Below, in pieces: positions 1 to 9,033 of a stretch of DNA of 64,000 nucleotides (positions within the stretch are counted from its first letter, which is position 1; each line of letters opens with the position of its first letter). This DNA is from an uncultured Armatimonadota bacterium (GTDB lineage Bacteria > Armatimonadota > Fimbriimonadia > Fimbriimonadales > Fimbriimonadaceae). Where the stretch lies: assembly GCA_903904815.1 (NCBI GenBank), contig CAIVDU010000093.1:1-64000 (forward strand). Direction: 5' to 3'. Under the pieces are notes generated by a model. The model was not told where the DNA came from. It made no database searches and worked only from the letters and a program-made list of their open reading frames with translations. Both the position numbers and the translations under genes were made by a program.

Positions 1-48
1 GGGGACTTGTGGTGTAGATTCAGTCAGTAGGAATGCGAGGTTTGTACG

Positions 49-678
49 TTGGATAATTTCGATGAGCAGGGGAAGAGCGGAGAAGGACTGTCTCGGCGCG
101 GACTATTGGGGGCCGCATTAACGGGTGGCGCGGGGGCGGCTTTGGGGCCGATTCTGGGAAATCGCGGACCGGTGCCCGCCTCCGCGAGCACTTCGGTAAC
201 GCCACCGACCAGTTCAGCGGCGGGAGTCACCCTCCACGTCAATGGACAAGCTCACTGGCTTGAAATCGAGCCAAGGGTCACTTTGGTGGACGCCCTTCGT
301 GACCATCTCGGGATGTACGGCACTAAGAAGGGCTGCGATCACGGCCAATGTGGCGCTTGCACCGTCCTCGTGAATGGCGTGCGCGTCAACTCCTGCCTTA
401 CCCTCGCCGCCATGCATACCAACGAAGAAATCACGACCATCGAAGGTCTTGCCGACGGCGACCGGCTTCACCCCGTACAGGAGGCGTTCATCGATCACGA
501 TGGTTTCCAGTGCGGATACTGCACGCCCGGCCAAATCTGTAGCGCAGTCGGCTTGATTCACGAAGGCCACGCGAAGACTGACGATCAGATCCGGGAAGGC
601 ATGGCGGGAAACATCTGCCGTTGTGGGGCTTACTCGAACATCGTGGACGCAGTTAAGAAGGCGATGCACGCATCATGA
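49..678 (+). CDS. Molybdenum hydroxylase 2Fe-2S subunit (PaoA/YagT-like), Tat-exported
   Basis: Small electron-transfer subunit of a xanthine dehydrogenase-family aldehyde oxidoreductase. The N-terminus has a twin-arginine signal (SRRGLLGAALTGG, about residues 15-27), so the complex is probably periplasmic. A plant-type ferredoxin domain follows, with C96, C101, C104 and C116 as first-cluster ligands. The C-terminal 2Fe-2S domain has the motifs CGYCTPGQ and NICRCGAYSN. The TTG start is chosen because a GAGG lies about 9 nt upstream and the Tat motif follows; there is no ATG start in frame that keeps the signal. The stop overlaps the next gene (ATGA). Length of 209 residues is normal for exported members. 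The substrate, probably aldehydes, cannot be read from the sequence. Confidence 0.93.
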   Translation: MDNFDEQGKSGEGLSRRGLLGAALTGGAGAALGPILGNRGPVPASASTSVTPPTSSAAGVTLHVNGQAHWLEIEPRVTLVDALRDHLGMYGTKKGCDHGQCGACTVLVNGVRVNSCLTLAAMHTNEEITTIEGLADGDRLHPVQEAFIDHDGFQCGYCTPGQICSAVGLIHEGHAKTDDQIREGMAGNICRCGAYSNIVDAVKKAMHAS

Positions 679-1664
679 ACGACTTTTCTTACACTCGACC
701 GAGCCATCCGACCGAGGCGATCTCCGCCCTCCTTTCTCAGTCGGACGCGCTGTATCTGGGAGGAGGCACGAACCTCATCGATCACCTCAAGCTGGGCGTG
801 GTCAGCCCAAGCCAGCTTGTGGATGTTCGATATCTCGGACTTGACAAGATCTCGTCCGACTCTCGTGCGGTGACCATCGGAGCTGGAGCGACGAACTCGG
901 CGGTCGCCTACCACCACGAGATCCAAAACCACTTTCCCGTGCTTTCCGAAGCGATTTTGGCGGGAGCAAGTCCTCAGCTGAGGAACGTGGCTACCACAGC
1001 GGGCAACCTGCTGCAGAAGACTCGGTGCACCTATTTTCGCGACATCCATTCAGCTTGTAATAAGCGGGTCCCTGGATCGGGGTGCTCCGCGATCGCAGGA
1101 TTCAATCGGAGCCATGCCATTCTTGGAGTCAGTTCTGCATGCATCGCGACTCATCCGTCCGACATGGCGGTGGCGCTGACCGCTTTGGGCGCGGTGATCC
1201 ACGTTCAGGACAGCTCCGGCGTCCGCAAGATTCCCATCGAATCGTTTTACGTTCCTTACGGTGAGGACCCGGCGAAGGAGAACATCCTCAAGCGTGGTGA
1301 CCTGATTATCGCGGTCGAAGTCCCGCAGACCCCCTGGTTTGTCCACTCCCGCTACGTGAAGGCACGAGACCGATCGAGCTACGAATTTGCCCTCGCTTCT
1401 GCCGCAGTCGCGGTGGATTTGGACGGTGGCAAGATCCGCAATAGCCGCATCGCCTTAGGGGGAGTGGCCACCAAACCCTGGCGCGCTCATGCCGCGGAGG
1501 CGGCGCTTGTGGGCCAAACGGCGACCATTGCCGCCTTTCGGGCCGCTGCGGAAGCTGAACTGGCTTCGGCAACCGCCCAGAAAGACAACGGCTACAAGAT
1601 TGAGCTGAGCAAACGAGTGATTGTCAAGGCGCTGCAGGAAGCGGCCGACGTAAGAGGAGCCTGA
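675..1664 (+). CDS. Molybdenum hydroxylase FAD-binding subunit (PaoB/YagS-like)
   Basis: Medium subunit that carries FAD and passes electrons from the Mo/FeS centres to an acceptor. The N-terminal FAD-binding half contains LYLGGGTNLIDHLKLG and the flavin loop ATTAGNLLQKTRC, with two Cys-containing stretches (TRCTYFRD, NKRVPGSGCSA) of the kind that bind an extra 4Fe-4S cluster in YagS/PaoB. The C-terminal CODH flavoprotein domain covers about residues 215-325. It overlaps the FeS gene by 4 nt and ends 2 nt before the large-subunit gene, so the three are translated together. Length of 329 residues is typical. Confidence 0.93.
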   Translation: MNDFSYTRPSHPTEAISALLSQSDALYLGGGTNLIDHLKLGVVSPSQLVDVRYLGLDKISSDSRAVTIGAGATNSAVAYHHEIQNHFPVLSEAILAGASPQLRNVATTAGNLLQKTRCTYFRDIHSACNKRVPGSGCSAIAGFNRSHAILGVSSACIATHPSDMAVALTALGAVIHVQDSSGVRKIPIESFYVPYGEDPAKENILKRGDLIIAVEVPQTPWFVHSRYVKARDRSSYEFALASAAVAVDLDGGKIRNSRIALGGVATKPWRAHAAEAALVGQTATIAAFRAAAEAELASATAQKDNGYKIELSKRVIVKALQEAADVRGA

Positions 1665-1666
1665 AG

Positions 1667-3913
1667 ATGCCAAATCAAGAAAAAGCGACGGGTGCGGTAG
1701 GAGTTCCGACTCGGCGAACCGACGGACGGGAAAAGGTCACGGGAGCGGCACGGTACGCAGCGGAAGCTCCGATCCCGAAGGCCGCGTTCGGCTACATCCT
1801 TCCCAGCACGATCGCCAAAGGCGTAATCAAATCGATCGACACGTCGGCGGCAGAGAAGGCGATCGGGGTGATCGCCATTCTCACACCGGTGAACATGCCG
1901 AAACTCCACGGAGGACACTCCGGCGACACTCGGGCTCCGTTCAGCGACATGAATATTCTGTACGCTGGCCAGCATGTGGCGGTCGTGGTAGCCGACACTC
2001 CAGAACGAGCGCGACACGCGTCCTCGCTCATTAAAGTTGAGTACTCGGAACTTAAGCCGGTGGTGGATGTCCACGATTCAGCCGCCGCGTTAAATGAAAG
2101 TCCGACCTTCTTCGGCAGTCCCCTCGGATTTTCCAAGGGGGATGCGAAGTCGGCCTTGAGCGCGCAGGGCGCAACAGTGGTGAAGCAGACTTACACCACT
2201 CCCATCGAAACCCACAACCCTATGGAGATGAGCGCGACGGTCGCTCTTTGGGAAGGGGATGACAAGCTGGTGGTTTGGGATTCCACCCAGGGTGTGAGTA
2301 ATACCCACAGTTCGTTGGCGAAGGCGTTTGGTCTGAAGCCGGAAAACGTTCGCGTGTACTGTCCCTATACCGGTGGAGGATTCGGATGTAAAGGAGAGGA
2401 GTGGCCTCATAAGTTCCTCACGGTAGCTGCGGCCAAGTTGGCGAAGCGCCCGGTTCGTCTGGCTTTGACCCGAGCTCAAATGTTCACGAGCAGCGGTCAC
2501 CGACCCTTTTGCGAACAGGAGATATCCCTGTCCGCCGGCGCCGATGGAAAGATTACTGGCCTGCGGCACTTCGTCCTTACTCAAGTTTCTCCAAGCAGTT
2601 CATTCATCGAAACCTGCGCATCCGGCACGAGCAGGGTTTTGTATAGCACGGCCAGTATTGAGGTTGTCCAGCACGTCAAGACGATGGACCTGCCCCCCGG
2701 TACTTGGATGCGTGCTCCAGGTGAGACACCAGGCATGTTTGCCCTGGAAAGCGCGATGGACGAGTTGGCTCACGAACTCAAAATGGATCCGGTCGCCCTT
2801 AGGCTGGCTAACCACGCCGATGTCAGCCCGGAAAGCAACCTGCCCTGGTCGAGTAAGCACTTGAAGGAGTGCTACGCGAGGGGCGCGGAGAAGTTTGGAT
2901 GGTCTAAGCGCAATCCGATACCTGCCTCCACGAAGACCGTGGACGGCAAGTGGGTGGGCTACGGAATGGCGAGCGCCACGTATCCCGCCATGATCTTTCC
3001 TGGCCAAGCGCGGGTTCGCCTGTACAAAGAAGGGAATGGCGTGCGCGCAGTATCTGCCGCCGCGAGTCAGGATTTGGGCACCGGCACTTGGACCATCGGC
3101 GCCCAAATGACCGCAACTTTGCTCGATCTGCCGGCCGGGCAGGTCAAGTTCGAGCTCGGCGATAGCAACCTGCCTACATCGGGACAATCGGGTGGATCCG
3201 CGACGGCGGGCAGCCTGGCGCTTGCGCTCGGTGACGCCTCCGAGTCGTTGAAAGCGGAGTTGTTGAAGCATGCCGACGGCACGCCGCTTGCCGGAATCGA
3301 CATCAAAGACGTCCACTTCCAAGAGGGTTATTTGGCATCCAAATCAACGCCTTCTGCGAAAGTGACTCTCAGAGATCTCGTTCAGAAGGCCGGGACGGAG
3401 TATGTCGAAGGCACCACTTCCGATCACCACAAATATCAGCCGACGGGTGAGGACTACATGGCGAACGATGGCAAGTTCGCCTTCCAGAGCTTCGGCGCTC
3501 ACTTCGTCGAAGTGCAGATCGACGACCTTCTTCCGATGGTAAAGGTTACGCGCGTCGTGAGCGTGATGGACATCGGACGAGTACTGAACCCGCGGACGGC
3601 GCGAAGCCAAGTGCAGGGCGGAGTCGTGATGGGTCTGGGCCAAGCGCTCACCGAAGACACCCACTACGACCTTCGAACCGGAAGGCCGATCAACGACAAC
3701 TTTGCTGACTACTTGGCGCCTGTCAATCCCGATATCCACTCGCTGGAAGTCGAGTTCATCGACGTTCCCGATCTCCACTTCAACCCGATCGGGTGTCGGG
3801 GAGTAGGAGAGATCGGGATCACAGGAGTGGCGGCCGCCGTCGCCAACGCGGTCTTCAACGCCACCGGCAAGCGAATCCGGGATCTGCCCATCACGCCAGA
3901 CAAGCTACTTTAG
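1667..3913 (+). CDS. Molybdenum hydroxylase Moco-binding catalytic subunit (PaoC/YagR-like)
   Basis: Catalytic subunit of the aldehyde oxidoreductase. The N-terminal a/b-hammerhead domain (about residues 20-130) is followed by Moco-binding segments, including YTGGGFGCKGEEW, APGETPGMFALE, and the C-terminal GVGEIGITG. In that last motif E715 aligns with the conserved active-site glutamate that activates the Mo-bound hydroxide. It has 748 residues, normal for the PaoC group, and no signal peptide of its own, consistent with piggy-back export through the Tat signal of the FeS subunit. GAGG lies about 11 nt before the ATG. No Moco insertion chaperone (PaoD/XdhC) gene is present in the window. Confidence 0.93.
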   Translation: MPNQEKATGAVGVPTRRTDGREKVTGAARYAAEAPIPKAAFGYILPSTIAKGVIKSIDTSAAEKAIGVIAILTPVNMPKLHGGHSGDTRAPFSDMNILYAGQHVAVVVADTPERARHASSLIKVEYSELKPVVDVHDSAAALNESPTFFGSPLGFSKGDAKSALSAQGATVVKQTYTTPIETHNPMEMSATVALWEGDDKLVVWDSTQGVSNTHSSLAKAFGLKPENVRVYCPYTGGGFGCKGEEWPHKFLTVAAAKLAKRPVRLALTRAQMFTSSGHRPFCEQEISLSAGADGKITGLRHFVLTQVSPSSSFIETCASGTSRVLYSTASIEVVQHVKTMDLPPGTWMRAPGETPGMFALESAMDELAHELKMDPVALRLANHADVSPESNLPWSSKHLKECYARGAEKFGWSKRNPIPASTKTVDGKWVGYGMASATYPAMIFPGQARVRLYKEGNGVRAVSAAASQDLGTGTWTIGAQMTATLLDLPAGQVKFELGDSNLPTSGQSGGSATAGSLALALGDASESLKAELLKHADGTPLAGIDIKDVHFQEGYLASKSTPSAKVTLRDLVQKAGTEYVEGTTSDHHKYQPTGEDYMANDGKFAFQSFGAHFVEVQIDDLLPMVKVTRVVSVMDIGRVLNPRTARSQVQGGVVMGLGQALTEDTHYDLRTGRPINDNFADYLAPVNPDIHSLEVEFIDVPDLHFNPIGCRGVGEIGITGVAAAVANAVFNATGKRIRDLPITPDKLL

Positions 3914-3936
3914 GGATTGAGGCGAATAGATTCTCG

Positions 3937-3966
3937 GAGGGTAGAGCACTTCGGTGCGCTACCCTC
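3937..3966. terminator. UUCG-tetraloop hairpin between convergent genes
   Basis: Arms GAGGGTAG and CTACCCTC enclose an inner GCAC-TTCG-GTGC stem with one mismatch between the two stems. It sits 24 nt after the Moco-subunit stop and just beyond the stop of the convergent GH127 gene, so it probably terminates both transcripts. There is no U-run of note. Confidence 0.7.
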
Positions 3967-3980
3967 GTAACCGGCGAAAA

Positions 3981-5882
3981 CTATTTCGGGGGTGTGGAAA
4001 GCGGAATCCACACCTCGAATTGGCTTCGACCGTCTCCCCCCGCGTCGGCAAAGGGAACGAGCGTGAGTTCCGTCTTTTTCTCGCCTCCGATTTCGCCGGA
4101 AATTGTAAACGCGAGCCGATTGGGATCGCTTACGGAGTGAAGATCGACGGCCGAAGTCTTCGCGTGATCGAGTCCCAATCCCAAAAACTTGAGTGGCGCC
4201 ACGGCCTCATTTTGCGCGCTATCGAGCGCCAACACGAGGGGGCCATGTGTTATGATCGCTTTGCCGTCGTTGCCATGCTCGCCGACGACCAAACGGTCGG
4301 CCAAGGTCATCTTTAGGCTGACCACGTCGTTCTTTTTCCAAGCTCGCTGAATGACGACGTAATCCTTGAAAGTCCCTGTTCCTACAAGTTGACCGTTGAC
4401 GGAGACTCGGACATTTTCTGCCGAAGGCGGAATCCGAAGCCTGAGGGGAAATTGCTGGCCAGACCTTTCCGGCGAGATCGTGAGATTGACGTCGCCGGTG
4501 AGCGGATATTGCGTCGCCTGGTTCACGGTCACCCGTCCGCTCTTGAGACGCGTGTTCGCGGTTCCTGCGTTGTAGAAATTGACCACCAAGCCGCCGTCCG
4601 CGCTGGACATGTAAGCGATGCCGGGAACGAGCGCTAGTCCTCGTGGCCCGCTGGAGTGGCAGCAGGTGGTGACGGCATCGTAAGGTTTCCGACCTTCGAG
4701 CGGGGTGTAGTAGGCCCAGTCGTCACCTCCTGGCTTTTGGGCGGCTAGTAGGTGGTTGTAGATCGATTTCTCTAACTGATCGGCGTATTGAGAATCTCCC
4801 GTCAACCGCAGCAGCTGCAGGTTCATCTGCTCCCACGTCACCGTGACGCAGGTTTCACAAATGTTGGCGCTCATCTGATTAGGAAGGTGGAAATCATCCT
4901 GGAACACCTCGAATGACGATGCGCTGCCGGTTGCGTAGAGGCGGTTCTGGACGATGTCGTTCCAAGCCACCTTCATGAGCGTGAGCAACTTCTTCTCCCC
5001 GGTAACGCGGTACATCTCCAGGAGGCCGTTGAAGTTGGACGTCATCTCATAAGCTTTGGCATTCGCCACCGCCCGAACCGTGCGCTTGCTTTCCAGCGAG
5101 GCCAAGATGGCCGGTCCGCCGGGAGCGTTGTAGTTATCGATGATGTAGTGGGAGAAATTCAGATAGCGCTTGTCGTTGGTGGCGCGAAAGAGCAGAACCA
5201 TCGGCTCCAAAACGCTATCGGCGGCCATGCCCATGTGCTCCCCTGCCTTGTTGATATCCCGTTGGCCGGGCTGGGCGCCAAACGTGGCAATAAGCAGGTC
5301 CCCGACTTTTCGGCACGCATTCAGTGCCTCGGTCCCCAGCGGGGTGGGGCGCTGATGATTGGCCAAGTTTGTGAATTGGTAGTAGGTGAGGAGGCCAAGG
5401 ATGTCGTATTTGTGGCTCCATACGTCCCAACCGGTCCACCGTTTCGCCTGGGTGTAGGTGCCGAGGTAACCGTCCGGCTGTTGGGTTTTTAAGAGGCGAG
5501 TCAGCACCCGGTCGATCTTGGCTTTGAGATCTGCGGAGTGGGTGTAGTTCCAGGTCAGAGTGGCGGCATGCAGGTACTTCCCAACGTGCTCGCCTTGCCA
5601 GTCTTGGTGAAGAACCTCCCGTCGTTCAAACGCATCTAAGAGATCGTTCTCATCGACTTTGAGCATCCGATTCTGGGCGTTTGCATCGATTCTCTGGCCA
5701 AGAAACCCGCCTTGCAAGGAAACCTCCTCAGGGAGAAGGGGCGTAAACACGTCCTGAACCTGAGCGGTCCCTCGGGCAACGAGACCGACTGGATTCTGCT
5801 GGGCTGCCCCAACGGCGGCCAACATGCCGATACACGCTGTGGACAGTAGTTGGAGCCGCGCGGAACAGAGTCGACGATTCAC
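3981..5882 (-). CDS. Secreted GH127 beta-L-arabinofuranosidase (DUF1680)
   Basis: Predicted to release terminal beta-L-arabinofuranosyl groups from plant arabinosides or hydroxyproline-rich glycoproteins. A GTG start gives a signal peptide ending near AAVGAAQQ. The (alpha/alpha)6 catalytic domain follows, with the GH127 hallmarks ICETC (Glu and Cys zinc ligands) and TTCCHSSGPRG (the CC pair that supplies a zinc ligand and the nucleophilic cysteine in HypBA1). A beta-sandwich occupies the C-terminal third. At 633 residues it is close to the family norm. It lies apart from the main CAZyme cluster and converges with the molybdenum hydroxylase operon. Substrate linkage is inferred from the family only. 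Confidence 0.88.
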   Translation of the reverse strand: MNRRLCSARLQLLSTACIGMLAAVGAAQQNPVGLVARGTAQVQDVFTPLLPEEVSLQGGFLGQRIDANAQNRMLKVDENDLLDAFERREVLHQDWQGEHVGKYLHAATLTWNYTHSADLKAKIDRVLTRLLKTQQPDGYLGTYTQAKRWTGWDVWSHKYDILGLLTYYQFTNLANHQRPTPLGTEALNACRKVGDLLIATFGAQPGQRDINKAGEHMGMAADSVLEPMVLLFRATNDKRYLNFSHYIIDNYNAPGGPAILASLESKRTVRAVANAKAYEMTSNFNGLLEMYRVTGEKKLLTLMKVAWNDIVQNRLYATGSASSFEVFQDDFHLPNQMSANICETCVTVTWEQMNLQLLRLTGDSQYADQLEKSIYNHLLAAQKPGGDDWAYYTPLEGRKPYDAVTTCCHSSGPRGLALVPGIAYMSSADGGLVVNFYNAGTANTRLKSGRVTVNQATQYPLTGDVNLTISPERSGQQFPLRLRIPPSAENVRVSVNGQLVGTGTFKDYVVIQRAWKKNDVVSLKMTLADRLVVGEHGNDGKAIITHGPLVLALDSAQNEAVAPLKFLGLGLDHAKTSAVDLHSVSDPNRLAFTISGEIGGEKKTELTLVPFADAGGDGRSQFEVWIPLSTPPK

Positions 5883-5900
5883 TGAGTCAGTAACCTCATT

Positions 5901-5910
5901 GTTCTAGAAC
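5901..5910. promoter_or_regulatory. Perfect 10-bp palindrome upstream of the GH127 gene
   Basis: GTTCTAGAAC lies 18 nt upstream of the GTG start of the GH127 gene, in its probable promoter or leader. It could be an operator core. No regulator gene is adjacent, so the assignment is weak. Confidence 0.3.
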
Positions 5911-6041
5911 CGTACCTGGAAGGTGCAAGAAGCTGTAAGGGGGGCGCCCACCAGGCAATTTCGAGCTATTGACCAGCTAGCGGATGGGAATCCTGCTCGA
6001 CGTTCGCGCCTTTGTCTGTTTCACCACTGGAGATCGAGTCT

Positions 6042-8051
6042 TCACTTGATTGCGACGAGCACACATCCCGCTCGGGGCGTCGAAGGCGCTTCATGAAAGG
6101 AGAGATTTCGTGTCTTACCGGTCATCCTGTTCAGCTTCGCCGAAATCTCGGAAAGCCACGGGTAGGAATATCCGGGATAGGACTTGTCGATCTTTCCTCC
6201 TCGTTCCACAACAACCAGGGATGCGCTGTATTTAGCGCCGTACGCCTCCGCCATCTTCAGATTCGGGTCGGCAAGGATCCTGAACCTTGCCGCTACGCTC
6301 TTAGACCAGACCTCCGAGGCCGCCTGGGGTGCATCGAGAATTCCGATGATAGATGCTCTGTCTCCGTAAGCAGTGACGAGGCGATTCACATAGGTCGCCA
6401 ACTCTCGGGAGCAGGGACAATCTTGCTCAAGAAAAACCAATACGGTCGGGCGTAGGAAGCGGATCGGATTGGAAGAGACTTTGGGGGCGACGTGTTGAGC
6501 GAGACGAGCGGAACGACTGACTTGCTCGGCAGACACGCTGTGTTCCAAGCGAACCTCACCATGGGAGTCTTTCGGGAGCCTGCTAGGATCTTTCACCACG
6601 AGAAACTGTCCCATAAGCCCGCCGTCCTCATGGTTCGACATGTGGCAGTGATACATATACGGATACCGATTGTCGGCGAAGTCGGCAAATTTTGTGACGA
6701 ACTTTACCGACTCATTCCGGGGGATCCAAACCGTATCCTTCCATCCCTTTTCGTTGGCGTCCACGGGTTTCCCGTTCCGCTCAAGCAAGGAGAACTGGAC
6801 GTCATGAATGTGGAAGGAGTGGCCGAAAATCTGGTCATTCCTGATCTTCCAACTCTCGACCGATCCGAGCTTGACCACCTGATCGACCCGACCCATGTCG
6901 AAATATTGGCCGCCGAACTGAAACTCCTTATCCGGTGGCCCGCCTCCGTTGATTGTCAGGTTGCGATGGACCGTTGCGTCCGCGTCCGTCCATAGGTGAT
7001 TTGAGGCGAGCTGATCGGGAAGGGATCCAACTGCGATTGTTGCGACGGGTGGTGAGACATTGACATGAAGCAGAGGGAAGTTTCGGTCGTTTAGGTAGCT
7101 CCCGTTTGGCGAGTAGCTACCGGGCTCGCCCCCAGGAAAACCAAATGGCTGGCCTTGATTGAAGGCGTAAAGGTCGAGCGAAGTTCCAGGCTTGTCTTGA
7201 GCGAGATTCACCATGATCTCCGCTCTCTCGCCGACCATGAGCTTGAGTCGCTTGAGCTTCACCGGATGGTCCACGAGACCCCCGTCGGTGGCGATCAGGA
7301 AGAAGTCTCGATTGTCCTTAAATCCTAGATCGTAACCCCGCTCCACTTCCGCGTTAAGAATTCGGAGTCGCACCCACTGCTGGGGGAGGCTCACCTGGGC
7401 GTCTAGGGTTCCGTTGCAGAACAGAAAGTCGCCGTACTTGTCCGAGTCTCCGCGTGAGCTGAATTCGTTCGCCTTGGTAAACCGGCGGCTGGAGAAGACG
7501 AGAGGAATATCGTCGACGCCGTAGGTCCGGGGAAGATTGAGTTTGGCTTCCTCGGGGTCATGCACGATGATCAATCCTCCCGCACCCATCGTGAGTTGCT
7601 TCTGCGTGGACTCGTGCGGATGGGGATGATACCAGTAGGTCGAGGCGTTGTTCGCCACTCGAAAGTGAGATGTCCAAACACCTCCCGGCGGCACCAGTTG
7701 GTGGGGTCCTCCATCTTCCTTCGCCGGGATATGCAACCCGTGCCAATGGACGGTGGTTGGTTCTGAAAGGTCGTTGGTCACCTGGATGATGACCTGATCA
7801 CCCTTGTTCAGGATGAGCGTCGGCCCCCAGAACGGTTCCTTGTTATAGGAGTAGGTCGCGGTCGTCGCACCCGGCCAAAACGAATGACGCCCGGGATGGA
7901 GATGAAGTTGGAATTGCGTCCCCGAGAGTGCTTCGGGAATGTGCAGGTCTTGATACGGGCGGCTCGGGGCTCCGATGGCAGCCAAGATCAGCCAAGAACT
8001 CATCGCAATTCCAATCATGGGGGCATTGTGAAGACGAGTTATGAGTCTCAA
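6042..8051 (-). CDS. Multicopper oxidase with C-terminal redoxin-like domain
   Basis: Laccase/CueO-type copper oxidase, exported. The four copper motifs are all present: HWHG (about residue 101), WYHPHPH (about 138-144), HSFHIHD (about 408) and YHCHMSNH (about 466-473). The last one carries the type-1 Cys. After about residue 525 comes a thioredoxin-fold segment (TVLVFLEQDCPCS), with CPC in the position of a redox-active site and a later KMAEAYGAKY stretch. A shorter start at the ATG at 8018 (MIGIAMSSWLIL) is possible; the longer one is TTG. It lies about 100 nt downstream of a TetR gene on the same strand. The fusion, rather than a stand-alone oxidase, is the unusual point. Substrate unknown: metal ions or phenols. 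Confidence 0.85.
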   Translation of the reverse strand: MRLITRLHNAPMIGIAMSSWLILAAIGAPSRPYQDLHIPEALSGTQFQLHLHPGRHSFWPGATTATYSYNKEPFWGPTLILNKGDQVIIQVTNDLSEPTTVHWHGLHIPAKEDGGPHQLVPPGGVWTSHFRVANNASTYWYHPHPHESTQKQLTMGAGGLIIVHDPEEAKLNLPRTYGVDDIPLVFSSRRFTKANEFSSRGDSDKYGDFLFCNGTLDAQVSLPQQWVRLRILNAEVERGYDLGFKDNRDFFLIATDGGLVDHPVKLKRLKLMVGERAEIMVNLAQDKPGTSLDLYAFNQGQPFGFPGGEPGSYSPNGSYLNDRNFPLLHVNVSPPVATIAVGSLPDQLASNHLWTDADATVHRNLTINGGGPPDKEFQFGGQYFDMGRVDQVVKLGSVESWKIRNDQIFGHSFHIHDVQFSLLERNGKPVDANEKGWKDTVWIPRNESVKFVTKFADFADNRYPYMYHCHMSNHEDGGLMGQFLVVKDPSRLPKDSHGEVRLEHSVSAEQVSRSARLAQHVAPKVSSNPIRFLRPTVLVFLEQDCPCSRELATYVNRLVTAYGDRASIIGILDAPQAASEVWSKSVAARFRILADPNLKMAEAYGAKYSASLVVVERGGKIDKSYPGYSYPWLSEISAKLNRMTGKTRNLSFHEAPSTPRAGCVLVAIK

Positions 8052-8149
8052 GTGAGAGACGTAAGAAAACGTACTGGGGTCGGCAACTCAGAGGTCGTCC
8101 GGTTCCAGGAAGCAGTGAAGCGCTCGCGAGTTCCAAGTTGAACCAGCCG

Positions 8150-8701
8150 TTACGCCATCATCCGCAGAACTTGCTGAAGAGATCTTTCGAAAACCTCGCT
8201 GTCAGGCGCCAATCTTCTGACAATGAGTGAACCTTCTATGATCGCGATTATTTGTTCAGCGATCGCGTTGCTTTCCAAACCATCTCTTCCGGTCTCCGCG
8301 ATGACGTTGGACAAGCCAATTTTCCATGCGTTAAACGTTGCCTGAAGGTGATCTTGGATGATCCCCTCCGCATGTCCAAGTGAGAGCGCCTCCAACGGAC
8401 AGGATTTCGCTCCGCCTTCGAAAAAGCAGCGAATGGATTCGCACATCGTAGCAACGCGATCATGCGGTTGGCCGCTCGATGTCAGCGCGGAAAAGACATT
8501 CTTTACGAACCACTTGTCCACGAATCCGAGCGTCTCGTCTGCCATTTGCGCCTTGCCTCGGGGAAAGCGGTAATAGAGGCTCGCTTTTTGCAGGCCAGTA
8601 GCCGCACTAAGTTCCGCCATACTTGCTCCATACCCTTGCCTGCGAAATACTTCGAGCAGTGCCAGGAAGACATCGTCTTCTTCAATTTTAGGGTGCGCTA
8701 T
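8150..8701 (-). CDS. TetR/AcrR-family repressor, non-ATG start likely
   Basis: The helix-turn-helix is clear: MAELSAATGLQKASLYYRFP. The ligand-binding half contains GGAKSCPLEALSLGH. The first ATG (8620) falls in the middle of the HTH, so translation must start upstream. The frame stays open to a stop at 8750 and reads AHPKIEEDDVFLALLEVFRR, exactly the expected first helix of a TetR domain. It contains no ATG, GTG or TTG. The best candidate is ATA at 8699-8701, with AGGAGA 8 nt before it; ATT at 8684-8686 is second. Likely autoregulated through the inverted repeat in its promoter and may also control the multicopper oxidase downstream. Confidence 0.75.
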   Translation of the reverse strand: MAHPKIEEDDVFLALLEVFRRQGYGASMAELSAATGLQKASLYYRFPRGKAQMADETLGFVDKWFVKNVFSALTSSGQPHDRVATMCESIRCFFEGGAKSCPLEALSLGHAEGIIQDHLQATFNAWKIGLSNVIAETGRDGLESNAIAEQIIAIIEGSLIVRRLAPDSEVFERSLQQVLRMMA

Positions 8702-8746
8702 GACGATTTCTCCTTGGACATTGTAACTTCGGGGGCCATCCTCAAG

Positions 8747-8777
8747 CCATTACTCCGCTTTAGCGGAGCAGTGTCAA
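8747..8777 (-). promoter_or_regulatory. Promoter of the TetR gene with an operator between -35 and -10
   Basis: On the minus strand TTGACA (8772-8777) and TAATGG (8747-8752) are separated by 19 nt. The spacer contains the perfect inverted repeat CTCCGC-TAAA-GCGGAG (8753-8768). An operator lodged between the promoter elements is typical of autoregulation by a TetR protein. The rest of 8702-9033 shows no gene. Confidence 0.5.
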
Positions 8778-9033
8778 CTCTGCTGACCATACTCGAGGGT
8801 CTCTGGCATCCCAATCGACAACCACAAGTCAATTCTGAGCTCATGAATTGCGTAGGAGAACATCATACTGGTCTCCCGGATGGGGCGTAGAGAGTATTTA
8901 CCCTGCCGGCGGGTACACAGACGAGGTGGTCTGCCTCCGCATTCACCTTCCGCCCGTCGTGACGTGTTCCTCGAATCGATTTCTCGGATGAAGGGAGTCA
9001 GGAGAGCTCGACCACGAACTTTGGGATCTATTT

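Noticed and set aside
2600-3322. 240-codon frame antisense to the Moco subunit
   Set aside because: Shadow of a real gene; the composition is not protein-like.
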